DNA of 64,000 nucleotides from NCBI GenBank assembly GCA_005883625.1, contig VBDU01000073.1, forward strand, positions 42,644 through 106,643, given 5' to 3'. The translations under genes and the position numbers were made by a program. Positions 34,073 to 42,070 of this stretch are shown piece by piece. Under the pieces are notes generated by a model, which was not told where the DNA came from, did no database searches, and saw only the letters and a program-made list of their open reading frames with translations. Position 1 is the first letter of the stretch. Every line of letters starts with the position of its first letter. Origin of the DNA: Chloroflexota bacterium. Lineage in GTDB: Bacteria; Chloroflexota; Limnocylindria; P2-11E.

Positions 34073-35407
34073 CTGACCTTCAAGTATCCCGCACTCGTGC
34101 TCGCGATCGGGCTCGCTCTGGCCTCCTGCGTCCCGCCCGCCACGCTGCCGGCCGCGTCGACGCCGGCGGCCGGGGGCCAGAACCCCCCGACCGCGACCGC
34201 CAACCCCACGATCCCCGGGCTCGCGCAGGCGCCCCACGCGATCTTCGGACCGCTCCGGGCCTGGTACCTCGTGCCAGATCCCGCCTTCCGCCAGGATGTC
34301 CACGTCGCCGTGACGTTCCCGGACGGCGACCCGACCGACGGGCGCCCGCGCGCGCGCCTGCGCTCGAACGGCCGCCTCGTCGACCTCGTCAGAAGCCGCG
34401 ACCTTCCCGCCTCGTGGCAGGCGGAGCTGCCCCTGGACGGGGCGCCGCCGGGCGATCAGCGGATCGAGATCCTCGTACGGCTGCGCGACGGGACCGACGC
34501 GTCGCTCGCCACGCGCGACTTCGTGCTCTCGGCGCCGGAATACGTCGTGTGGACGCTCGACTTCGAAGGCGATGCGTCGGGCGACGCCGAGCTCGCGAAC
34601 ACCGCCGCGATCGCCGACGGGCTGCGCGTCCCGATGACGATCATGTGGAACCCCCGCGTCTGGACCACCACGCAGGTGAGTCCCGCCCGCGCCGAGGCGA
34701 TGCTCGCCTGGACGAAGGCCCGCGGGTCGGCCGGCGACGAGATCGCGCTCCACCTGCACATGTGGACCGACTACGTCCGCGCGGCCGGCCTGGTGCCGCG
34801 CACCGTGCCGAGCTGGGCGGGGCGCCTCGACGGGTACGACGTGCCGATGACCGCGTACAACGAGATCGAGACGCGGACGCTCCTCGACCACGCGCTGCGG
34901 CTGATGGCCGACCACGGCCTCTCGCGACCGCTCACCTTCCGTGCGGGCGGCGACTTCGCGAACGCCGAGAACCTCCGCGCGGTCGCGGCCGCCGGGTTCG
35001 TCGCCGACTGCACGGCGGTGCCGGCGGGGACGTTCGGCAGGCTCACCTGGCCGTGGACGCTCGCTCCGGACGCGCAGCCCTACCGGCCGTCACGCGACGA
35101 CGCGAACAAGCCCGGCGACCTCCCGCTCCTCGAGGCGCCGACGATCGGCGGCAACACGTACGGCTACGACGCGCGCACGATCCAGCCGATCGCGCGCACC
35201 GACCTGTCGAATCTCGCCGCCGCGGGCCAGCCCGCGAAGGAGCGGCGCGCGATCACGGTCGTCTCCCACCCGGGGACGATCGACGCGAGCGAGCGCGCCG
35301 CGATCGAGGCGCTTCTCGGAGCGTTCGCGCCGCTCCGCTACGACCGGGACACCGGCCCGCTGCGCTTCGTCACGCTCGCGCAGCTCGCGAAGGCATACGG
35401 GCTCTAG
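34073..35407 (+). CDS. Polysaccharide deacetylase-like lipoprotein
   Basis: About 444 aa. Starts are unclear: CTG at 34073 gives TFKYPALVLAIGLALASC, a full lipoprotein signal; GTG at 34097 has TATCCC 6 nt upstream but leaves only 11 residues before the Cys. After a Pro/Thr/Ala linker and a beta domain comes a NodB-like region: WTLDFEGDASGD (Asp-rich first motif), EIALHLHMWTDYV (second), LTFRAGGDFANAENLRAVAAAGFVADC (third). May act on cell-wall or surface glycans; activity is inferred. The 3' flank carries repeat copy A. Confidence 0.6.
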   Translation: MTFKYPALVLAIGLALASCVPPATLPAASTPAAGGQNPPTATANPTIPGLAQAPHAIFGPLRAWYLVPDPAFRQDVHVAVTFPDGDPTDGRPRARLRSNGRLVDLVRSRDLPASWQAELPLDGAPPGDQRIEILVRLRDGTDASLATRDFVLSAPEYVVWTLDFEGDASGDAELANTAAIADGLRVPMTIMWNPRVWTTTQVSPARAEAMLAWTKARGSAGDEIALHLHMWTDYVRAAGLVPRTVPSWAGRLDGYDVPMTAYNEIETRTLLDHALRLMADHGLSRPLTFRAGGDFANAENLRAVAAAGFVADCTAVPAGTFGRLTWPWTLAPDAQPYRPSRDDANKPGDLPLLEAPTIGGNTYGYDARTIQPIARTDLSNLAAAGQPAKERRAITVVSHPGTIDASERAAIEALLGAFAPLRYDRDTGPLRFVTLAQLAKAYGL

Positions 35408-35418
35408 CGAGCGAGGCT

Positions 35419-35562
35419 GAGCGAGGAGCGGCTCAGGGGCAGGGGCCCGAGGGGCAGGGGCCCTCTCAGCGAAGCGTGCAGCGAGCCGGCAGCGAGCGTG
35501 CGCGACGAGCGAATCCGCCAGCCCTGAGCGTGTCTCCAGCGCGCAGCGCTGAGATCGATCAG
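35419..35562 (+). repeat. 3'-flank structured repeat, copy A
   Basis: Begins 11 nt after the deacetylase-like stop, same orientation. Shares GAGCGAGGAGCGGCT, CGACGAGCGA, CCAGCCCTGAGCGTGTCTCC and GAGATCGATCAG with copies B and C; a G-rich expansion (ggggcaggggccc) enlarges the first hairpin. Second hairpin CAGCGC-GCA-GCGCTG. Confidence 0.65.
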
Positions 35563-37373
35563 ATGAGCTCGGCGGTCTTCGTCGCCGACAGCGACCCGTT
35601 CATCGACGGCTCCTCTTCGAAGAGCTTCGGAAGCTCCACGGGCCTGCGCAGGAACGGCGCCGACTTCTCCGGGTTGGCCTCGTCGGCGTACACGAAGATG
35701 TCGTCGAGCTCGGGGCCGATCAGCTCGCCCCGCTGGATGAGGGCCTGCGCGACGGCGTGTACGGCGTACTCCTTCTCCCGCATCAGGCGCTTCGTGTCGT
35801 CGTAGAGCGAGTCGAGGAGAGCGTCCGCGAGCCTGAGGACCTGCGGCGACGGCCCGCCCAGGGGACCCATCGGCACGGCGAGGAGCGTCGGGCCCATGCC
35901 GAACTGGCCGACGTAGGCCATCGCGATGCTGGTCGCGCTCTGCAGGTCGTGCGATGCGTTCGCAGTCTTCGTCCCGAGGATGTTCTCCTCGACGGCGCGC
36001 GAGCCGAGCGAGATCATGATCCGCTCTTCCATCTCCTGCGCGTGGAGCTGGTAGCGCTCTTCGCGCGGGGACCACTGCACCACGCCCAGCGCGTCGCCCA
36101 TGCGGATGATCGACGCTTTGTTGATGCGGTCTTCCTTGCCCAGGTACCGGGCCGCGACCGCGTGGCCGGCCTCGTGGTACGCGATCGTGCGCTTGTCCTT
36201 CGCGGAGAGACTCGCGATGGGCTGCTTCAGGCCGAGCATCCGGACGTCGCGCGCGTTCAGCCAGTCCTTGTAGGTGATGAAGTCACGCCCCTGGTCGTGG
36301 GCGACGATGAGCGCCTCGTTGATGATCGTCTTGATCTCGACCGGGGTCCAGCCGATCGAGTCCGTGACCATCAGGCCGAGGTCGATCTCGGGATCATGCG
36401 CCTTCGCCTTGAGGTAGTGCTGGATGATGTCGCGGCGGCCGTCGCCGTCGGGCTCGTAGACCTGGAGCTTGCGGTCGAGCCGGCCGGGCCGCACGAGGGC
36501 CGGGTCCAGGACGTCCGGACGGTTCGTCGCGCCGATGACGAAGACGACGGGCTTCGGCGGCACCGGGCCGCGGATGAAGCCGAGCCAGCGCCCGAGCTTG
36601 TGGCGCCAGCGGTCTTCGACATGCTGGCCGAGCGAGTCCATCTGGTTGAGCATCGTGTTCAGACCCATCCGGCCCATGCCCATCATGCCGCCCATCATTC
36701 CCTGCTGCTGTCCGCCGCCCTGCACGCCGCCGCGCGACATGCCGATGGAGTCAAGCTCGTCGACGAACAGGATCGTCGCGCCCGGCGTCCCCGGCAGCGC
36801 GTACTTGCGCGCGAGCCCACGCGCTCTGCGGAAGAGCGACATAACGATGAGCGCGTCGACGCCGAACCACATGCTCGACAGGCTCGAGGCGTCGACGTAG
36901 ATGAACGGCAGGTTCGCCTCCGCCGCGATCACGCCCGCGAGGAACGTCTTGCCCGTCCCCGGCTTCCCTGACAGCAGCATCCCCCGCGGCATCTCACCGC
37001 CGAGCTGCACGAATTTCTGCACGCCACGGAGGATCCGCACCGTGCTCTTCGCATGCTCGAGCAGGTCCGGCTGGCCGCGGTAGTTCTCGAACGTCAGACC
37101 GATCTGCGGGCTGTCCGGCGTGACCGTGTAGGTACGCGGCCGCGAGAGGAACCACATGAGGCCGGCGAACTGCGCGATGCCGGCGATCAGCAGGAAGAGG
37201 AGCTGGATGACCAGCTGCGGCGCGGATCCGATGAACTCGCCGACGCCTTCCCAGAGGCTTCGCAGTCCGTAGAAGACGACCAGGAGCAGGACGATCACGA
37301 AGAGGATGACGAGCCGCCGCAGGTTGTGGTGCAGCACGTACGCCGTCGTGCCCACGAATGAGTTGACCGTCAA
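35559..37373 (-). CDS. FtsH-like AAA+ membrane metalloprotease, divergent
   Basis: 604 aa from TTG at 37373. Two N-terminal TMs (residues ~20-36 and ~53-76). AAA: Walker A GKPGTGKT (136-143), Walker B ILFVDELDSIG (201-211), SRH ATNRPDVLDPALVRPGRLDR (282-301). Zinc site HEAGH (400-404) and Asp in NASHDLQSAT. Unlike canonical FtsH the pore region is MWFGVDALIVMSL, a Gly/Gln/Met-rich insert follows Walker B (GGVQGGGQQQGMMGGMMGMG, ~215-234), and a ~25-residue insert precedes the SRH. Should extract and degrade membrane proteins. Transcribed after two small TM proteins. Confidence 0.88.
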   Translation of the reverse strand: MTVNSFVGTTAYVLHHNLRRLVILFVIVLLLVVFYGLRSLWEGVGEFIGSAPQLVIQLLFLLIAGIAQFAGLMWFLSRPRTYTVTPDSPQIGLTFENYRGQPDLLEHAKSTVRILRGVQKFVQLGGEMPRGMLLSGKPGTGKTFLAGVIAAEANLPFIYVDASSLSSMWFGVDALIVMSLFRRARGLARKYALPGTPGATILFVDELDSIGMSRGGVQGGGQQQGMMGGMMGMGRMGLNTMLNQMDSLGQHVEDRWRHKLGRWLGFIRGPVPPKPVVFVIGATNRPDVLDPALVRPGRLDRKLQVYEPDGDGRRDIIQHYLKAKAHDPEIDLGLMVTDSIGWTPVEIKTIINEALIVAHDQGRDFITYKDWLNARDVRMLGLKQPIASLSAKDKRTIAYHEAGHAVAARYLGKEDRINKASIIRMGDALGVVQWSPREERYQLHAQEMEERIMISLGSRAVEENILGTKTANASHDLQSATSIAMAYVGQFGMGPTLLAVPMGPLGGPSPQVLRLADALLDSLYDDTKRLMREKEYAVHAVAQALIQRGELIGPELDDIFVYADEANPEKSAPFLRRPVELPKLFEEEPSMNGSLSATKTAELI

Positions 37374-37807
37374 TTCACACCTACTACCTGGTCGGCCCGC
37401 ACCTGCAACACGAAGCCGACGATGAGCTCTTGACCCTGCGTGCTCTTGCCTTGCGCGACGTACGCGGACAGTACCCTTCCCTGGTCTTCGACCGCGCCGA
37501 CGAACTGGACCTTGCGGACGTCGGCGATCGGGGTGAGCGCTTCACCGAGCTGCTTGAGCAAATCGCTCGAGAGCTGTGTCGACAGCGTCCGCGCGTCGTC
37601 GTTGAGGACCGCCGCGGCAACGTCGTGAGCGATCTGCGGCTCGTCCGTCTTCTGGATGGAGGGATACGGGCTCGCCGCCGGGCCTTGATCCGTCACCGCG
37701 TGCACGACCACGCCCAGGACGAGCCCTACGAGGAGGCAGAGGATCGTCCCCCACGCTCGGGCGTGACTCACGGTCTGCTGCGCGGCGATGGCGGCGGTGC
37801 TACTCAC
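37370..37807 (-). CDS. Small membrane-anchored protein, operon with FtsH-like protease
   Basis: 145 aa from GTG at 37807 (8-nt overlap with the upstream gene). One TM (WGTILCLLVGLVLGVVVHAV), then an outer domain: helical DVAAAVLNDDARTLSTQLSSDLLKQLGEAL and a beta sheet KVQFVGAVEDQGRVLSAYVAQGKSTQGQELIVGFVLQV, NTF2/cystatin-like in pattern. Resembles the next upstream gene in layout. Stop and protease start share TTGA. Possible modulator of the protease. Confidence 0.65.
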   Translation of the reverse strand: MSSTAAIAAQQTVSHARAWGTILCLLVGLVLGVVVHAVTDQGPAASPYPSIQKTDEPQIAHDVAAAVLNDDARTLSTQLSSDLLKQLGEALTPIADVRKVQFVGAVEDQGRVLSAYVAQGKSTQGQELIVGFVLQVRADQVVGVN

Positions 37808-38216
37808 TCCGCACCACCTTGCCGCCGACGAGCGTGAGCGCGAGCGGGAAGAACTGATCGCGGCCGTTCGAAGCCCGCATCCCCACCGCGTAGATGTGCA
37901 CGCTGAGCCGACCGAGCGTTCCGCCCCCAAGGTAGGTGAGCGACAACGGTCGCATGGTGGCCTGCCTGCTCTGCTCTGCGCTCTGGAACTCGATCGCCCG
38001 CTGGACGACGTCGCCGTGCGGCCGCAGCGCGGCGATGGAGTCCGGGTCGCGCTGCAGCAGGCCGAGCATGTAGGCCCGGGCCGCGGACGACTCGCCGCTT
38101 CCGAACAGCCCGTTGTCCTGGAGGACGATGCCGATCACGGCCGCCATGACATAGCCCGCGAGCGCTCCGACCAGGAGGATGCTGATGAACGGCGAGAGCC
38201 TACGCAGCGATCCCAC
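37800..38216 (-). CDS. Small membrane-anchored protein, first gene of FtsH-like operon
   Basis: 138 aa from GTG at 38216. One TM (ISILLVGALAGYVMAAVIGIVL), then AARAYMLGLLQRDPDSIAALRPHGDVVQRA helices and a beta region LSLTYLGGGTLGRLSVHIYAVGM...FFPLALTLVGGKVV, the same order as its neighbour, so the two are probably distant paralogues. TAGACT (38229-38224) is 7 nt before the GTG, so the mRNA is leaderless. Confidence 0.65.
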   Translation of the reverse strand: MGSLRRLSPFISILLVGALAGYVMAAVIGIVLQDNGLFGSGESSAARAYMLGLLQRDPDSIAALRPHGDVVQRAIEFQSAEQSRQATMRPLSLTYLGGGTLGRLSVHIYAVGMRASNGRDQFFPLALTLVGGKVVRSE

Positions 38217-38223
38217 GCGAAAA

Positions 38224-38229
38224 GTCTAT
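38224..38229 (-). promoter_or_regulatory. -10 TAGACT of FtsH-like operon
   Basis: TAGACT 7 nt before the GTG of the first gene; leaderless layout. Confidence 0.55.
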
Positions 38230-38234
38230 GCCCT

Positions 38235-39377
38235 CTATCCCCCGGCACTGAGGACGGCGGCTGAGAATCCGATAAGACCGGCGAGCTCGCCCACCCAGAA
38301 CCCGGCATCCCGCGCCCGCGCGCGCTCGTCGAGGGCCGCCGCATGGGAGAGCAGGCCGGTGACCTGCAATCGCATCGGGCGACCTCGCGTGGCCGCGGCT
38401 TCGGCGGCGAAGGCCTCGCTCACCGGCTCGAAGCGGTCGCCGACGTCGTGCAGCCAGAAGATCCGCGGAACGATCGCGGCCCAGCGCGCCCGAGGCGAGA
38501 GATCGTCGAGGACCTCGCGGAGGGACGGCGGAAGCTCTCGGATGCGGTCGAGCGCGTCCGAGTACGAGGTCGCCGCGAGCGCGCGCCAAAGCGATACGGC
38601 CTCGCCACCGAGCCCGGGCGGCGGCGGTCCAGCGAGGGTGCCACCGGTGGCGTTCAGAGCGTCGACCACGCGCGCGCGATCGCCCGCGTCGGCGAGCGCT
38701 TCCGCGGCGGCGACCGGAAGGCGCACGCGCGCCTCCGCGTCCGGCTCCCACGGGGTGAGCGCGCCCGGAGCGCCCTGGCTCCGCGAGAGGACGCTCGCGA
38801 GATACGTGTCGAGATCGAAATACCCGCCGAGCGCGCCGAGGTATGCCGCGCCCGCGAGCGCGCCGCCGCGCGACGCCGCCGCGAGCAGCATGCCCCCGCC
38901 GACCGAGAAGCCGAACGCGCCGATCCCGTGACCGCGCGTCTCCGACAACGCGGCCAGGCGCGCGAAGGCCGCGTCGATGATGTCGGGCGCGTGCCGCTCG
39001 AGGTGGCCTTCTTTGATGAACGGGAACTCGGGAAGCATGACGAGGTAGCCGGCGCGGGCGAGCGCGTCCGAGAGGCGGCGCGTCTCGGAGTCATCGTTGC
39101 CGACCGGCGTGGCGCCGTTCACGAGCATGACCGCCGGGTGCCGCTCGCCCCACCCGGGGCGCCACCAGGTCACCCGCATGTCGACGCCCCCGAAGCTCTC
39201 ACGCGTGTCGCTCACGCGCGGCTCCGGCGTAAGCAGCGCGGCGACGTTCCCGCCGTAGAGCGCGCTCGTGTAGATGTCGAGGACGATGACCGCGCCCGCG
39301 CCGGCGGGACGGACGACCGGCCGCCAGAGGATCGCGAGCGTGAGGAGGAGTCCGGCGACGATGATGCGCTGCGCCAC
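38235..39377 (-). CDS. Membrane-anchored alpha/beta hydrolase
   Basis: 380 aa. N-terminal TM (IIVAGLLLTLAILWRPVV), then a hydrolase domain: VMLVNGATPVGNDD, nucleophile GAFGFSVGGGMLLAAA, Asp/His region WLHDVGDRFEPVSEAF and VTGLLSHAAALD. A second membrane segment may exist at the C-terminus (WVGELAGLIGFSAAVL). GTG at 39377 with TATCGT (39392-39387) 9 nt upstream. Substrate unknown; the outward domain suggests lipid or envelope chemistry. Confidence 0.75.
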   Translation of the reverse strand: MAQRIIVAGLLLTLAILWRPVVRPAGAGAVIVLDIYTSALYGGNVAALLTPEPRVSDTRESFGGVDMRVTWWRPGWGERHPAVMLVNGATPVGNDDSETRRLSDALARAGYLVMLPEFPFIKEGHLERHAPDIIDAAFARLAALSETRGHGIGAFGFSVGGGMLLAAASRGGALAGAAYLGALGGYFDLDTYLASVLSRSQGAPGALTPWEPDAEARVRLPVAAAEALADAGDRARVVDALNATGGTLAGPPPPGLGGEAVSLWRALAATSYSDALDRIRELPPSLREVLDDLSPRARWAAIVPRIFWLHDVGDRFEPVSEAFAAEAAATRGRPMRLQVTGLLSHAAALDERARARDAGFWVGELAGLIGFSAAVLSAGG

Positions 39378-39386
39378 GCGACGACG

Positions 39387-39392
39387 ACGATA
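39387..39392 (-). promoter_or_regulatory. -10 TATCGT of hydrolase gene
   Basis: TATCGT 9 nt before the GTG at 39377; same hexamer as at hisS and the cyclophilin gene. Confidence 0.45.
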
Positions 39393-39416
39393 GGGCCGGC
39401 GTGCGGCCCGCCGGCG

Positions 39417-40337
39417 CTAGGCCGTGCCGGCCGCCAGCGCGCGATGGCGGATGCGATCCTCGAGCTCCTGCCAGAGCGAGACGATCTGGCTCGCGTTGAA
39501 GATGGACGAATACGTCCCGGAGACGATCCCGATGAGGAGCGCGAGCGCGAAGTTCCGCATCGAGTAGCCGCCGAACAGGTACAGCGCGAGCAGCGTGAGG
39601 ACCACCGTGAGTGAGGTGATGACCGACCGCGCGAGCGTCTGCATGATCGAGTAATTGATGACCGGATTGAGCGCCTCGCCCGGGTTCAGCCGGAGGTTTT
39701 CCCGGATGCGGTCGAAGACGACGATCGTGTCGTGGACCGAGAAGCCGATGATCGTGAGCACCGCGGTCACGAAGAGGCTGTCGACCTCGATGTTCAGGAA
39801 GAACCCGAGGATGGCGAAGATCCCCAGGACGACCGCCGCGTCGTGGAGCAGCGCGATGATGGCGGCGATCCCGTAGCGGAACGCGGCCCAGCCGAAGTTC
39901 CGGAAGGCCCACGCGATGAGCAGGACGATGAGCACGCTCGCGAGCGCGATCGACTTCACCGCGTTCTGGACGAGCTCGGCCGAGAACGACGGGCTCACGA
40001 CCGAAGTCGACATGTCCTTGAAGTTGGCGCCGTACCGGTCCTGCAGCGCCTTCTGCACCTTGGCCTGCTCGTCGGGCAGCATCTCGACGGTCCGCACGTC
40101 CACGCGCTCGCCGGCCGCGCCCTGCACGACCGCTTCGGGATGTCCGAGCCCGCTGAAGAAGTCGTGGACCTCGGTCGTCGCCGGGGCCGTCTGGAAGCCG
40201 ATGTCGAGGAGCGAGCCGCCCTTGAACTCGATGCCCGGCCGGAGGCCGCCGATCGAGAGAAAGATGACGCCGGGCACGATGAGCAGCGCGCTCGCGAGGA
40301 AGTACCACCACTTGCGCTCGACGACCTTGAAGAGCAC
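39417..40337 (-). CDS. secF: Protein translocase subunit SecF
   Basis: 306 aa, six TMs. PGIEFKGGSLLDIGFQ, large periplasmic-type loop, GFSVHDTIVVFDRIRENLR and ARSVITSLTVVLTLLALYLFGG. With SecD uses the proton motive force to aid Sec export. GTG start 3 nt after the secD stop. Confidence 0.95.
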   Translation of the reverse strand: MLFKVVERKWWYFLASALLIVPGVIFLSIGGLRPGIEFKGGSLLDIGFQTAPATTEVHDFFSGLGHPEAVVQGAAGERVDVRTVEMLPDEQAKVQKALQDRYGANFKDMSTSVVSPSFSAELVQNAVKSIALASVLIVLLIAWAFRNFGWAAFRYGIAAIIALLHDAAVVLGIFAILGFFLNIEVDSLFVTAVLTIIGFSVHDTIVVFDRIRENLRLNPGEALNPVINYSIMQTLARSVITSLTVVLTLLALYLFGGYSMRNFALALLIGIVSGTYSSIFNASQIVSLWQELEDRIRHRALAAGTA

Positions 40338-40340
40338 CGG

Positions 40341-41693
40341 CTAGACCGCCGCCGCGGCGCGGGGCTCGCGGCCCTCGCGCGCCTCGGTCGGACGCTCCTC
40401 GACGCCGTAGAGCGTCCGCCGCCGGAGCCGCGCGAACTCGATCGCGCCGTGCAGGAGCATCTGCGTGACGATGACCGCCGTGAAGAAGGAGACCGCCACA
40501 CCGATGCCGAGCGTCAAGGCGAAGCCCTTCACCGTCCCGGTGCCGAAGTAGAAGAGGATCGCGGCCGTGAGGATCGTCGCCGCGTTCGAGTAGGCGATGG
40601 ACGGGAAGGCCCGCCGGCGGCCTTCCTCGACCGCCGCCCGCAGGGACTTCCCGGCGCGGAGCTCCTCCTTGAGGCGCTCGAACGTGAGCACGTTCGCGTC
40701 GACCGCCATGCCGATCGAGAGGATGAAGCCGGCCACGCCCGCGAGGGTGAGCGTCACCGGGACGAGCCGGAAGAGCGCGTACGTGAGGGCGGTGTAGTAA
40801 AGGAGCGCGATCACCGCGATGGCTCCGGGAAGCCGGTAGTAGACCACCATGAAGAAGGCGACAAGGAGGAGCCCGATCGCGCCCGCGAGCAAGCTCCGCT
40901 TCACCGAATCCTGCCCGAGCGTCGGCTCGACGCGCGAGGACTGCACGACGTCGAGCGACACCGGGAGGGCGCCGGAGTTGATGAGGAGCGAGAGCTCCTT
41001 GGCGGACTGCGTGGTGAAGTTGCCCTCGATGATCCCGCGGCCCGAGGTGAACACGGTGTTCACCCGCGGCGCCGAGATCTCCTTCCCGTCGAGCGAGATC
41101 TGGACCTGCTGGTTGAGGTAGTCCTTGGAGAGCTGCACCCACCGGTCGGAGTCGGGTCCGGTGAACTCGAAGTTCACGACGGGTCGGCTCGCCTGGTCGA
41201 AGGTGACGAACGTCGGATTGAGGTGCTCACCGGTGAGCGGCGGCTCGAGCGACTTGTACTGCGCCGGCTTGTCCTTGTCCGGGACCTTGATCTCGAGCTT
41301 CGCCTGCCGCGTCGCGATCTCGTTCGCCTGCTGGATGTCGTCGATGCCGGGCAGCTCGAGGAGGATCTTGTCGTCGCCGAGCGCCTGGATGACGGGCTCG
41401 GACACGCCGAGGCCGTTGATGCGCCGATCGATGACGCGCCGCGCGCGGTCGTTGTAGTCGACCACGTTCCCCCCGGCCGGGATCTCCTCGGTCCGCAGGC
41501 GCAGGATCAGCTGCGTGCCGCCCTGGAGGTCGAGCCCCAGGTGGGTCTTGATCTCCTGGTTGTACGAGTTGTCGCCGAGGCGGAAGCAGATCCCGGGGCA
41601 GTTGAACGGGAACGAGAACTGGTGCTTCGGGATGTCGATGAACACCGCGAAGAACGCGATGAGCGCGATGAGCCACGGACCGAGTCGGGGCAT
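40341..41693 (-). CDS. secD: Protein translocase subunit SecD
   Basis: 450 aa. HLGLDLQGGTQLILRL, P1 domain (RRINGLGVSEPVIQALGDDKILLELPGI), six TMs with SIGMAVDANVLTFERLKEELRAGKS. ATG at 41693 is preferred over TTG 41699 because TAGAAT (41705-41700) sits 6 nt before it. A Cys pair in the first loop (FNCPGICF) is unusual. A basic/acidic C-terminal tail (ERPTEAREGREP). Confidence 0.95.
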   Translation of the reverse strand: MPRLGPWLIALIAFFAVFIDIPKHQFSFPFNCPGICFRLGDNSYNQEIKTHLGLDLQGGTQLILRLRTEEIPAGGNVVDYNDRARRVIDRRINGLGVSEPVIQALGDDKILLELPGIDDIQQANEIATRQAKLEIKVPDKDKPAQYKSLEPPLTGEHLNPTFVTFDQASRPVVNFEFTGPDSDRWVQLSKDYLNQQVQISLDGKEISAPRVNTVFTSGRGIIEGNFTTQSAKELSLLINSGALPVSLDVVQSSRVEPTLGQDSVKRSLLAGAIGLLLVAFFMVVYYRLPGAIAVIALLYYTALTYALFRLVPVTLTLAGVAGFILSIGMAVDANVLTFERLKEELRAGKSLRAAVEEGRRRAFPSIAYSNAATILTAAILFYFGTGTVKGFALTLGIGVAVSFFTAVIVTQMLLHGAIEFARLRRRTLYGVEERPTEAREGREPRAAAAV

Positions 41694-41699
41694 GGGCAA

Positions 41700-41705
41700 A
41701 TTCTA
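41700..41705 (-). promoter_or_regulatory. -10 TAGAAT of secD
   Basis: TAGAAT 6 nt before the secD ATG, in the 20-bp gap after the Tat gene; predicts a leaderless secD-secF message. Confidence 0.5.
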
Positions 41706-41713
41706 GGTGCGGG

Positions 41714-42070
41714 CTACGACGACTGCTGCGACTTGATCCGTTCGCGCGCCTCGCGCATCTCCCGGTCGAAGGCCGTCTCCCCCTCACTCGCAGGGGGAGA
41801 ACCCCCTGCACCCCCCCCGGTTGCAGCGGGCGAGGACACGCCCGCTGCCGGGGGCTGCGCCCCCGAGCCCACGGACGGTGTCTGCTTCGCTGCGGCGTCG
41901 ATCAGCTTGTCGGCGTTCAGGAACTCCTCGCGCAGCTCGTCGGAGGTCCGGCGGAGGTCGCCGACCATGCGCCCGAGGTCGCGCGCGACCTTCGGCATGC
42001 GCTCCGGTCCGAGCACGATGAGCGCGATGACGAGCAGCAAGAGCAGCTCGCCAGTCCCGATGCCGAACAT
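41714..42070 (-). CDS. Twin-arginine translocase TatA/TatB-type subunit
   Basis: 118 aa. N-terminal TM GTGELLLLLVIALIVLGPERMP; GPERMP is closer to TatB than TatA (GPKKLP). Amphipathic helix RDLGRMVGDLRRTSDELREEF, then a low-complexity linker (GSGAQPPAAGVSSPAATGGGAGGSPPASEG) and a charged end FDREMREARERIKSQ. The linker is encoded by two GC palindromes. ATG overlaps the pyrF stop (ATGA). Confidence 0.88.
   Translation of the reverse strand: MFGIGTGELLLLLVIALIVLGPERMPKVARDLGRMVGDLRRTSDELREEFLNADKLIDAAAKQTPSVGSGAQPPAAGVSSPAATGGGAGGSPPASEGETAFDREMREARERIKSQQSS
41790..41809. repeat. GC palindrome inside Tat linker
   Basis: gcagggggagaaccccctgc; seventh palindrome copy, in frame inside the Tat gene. 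Confidence 0.6.
41850..41864. repeat. GC palindrome inside Tat linker
   Basis: gggggctgcgccccc; eighth palindrome copy, same core as at 19661. Confidence 0.65.
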
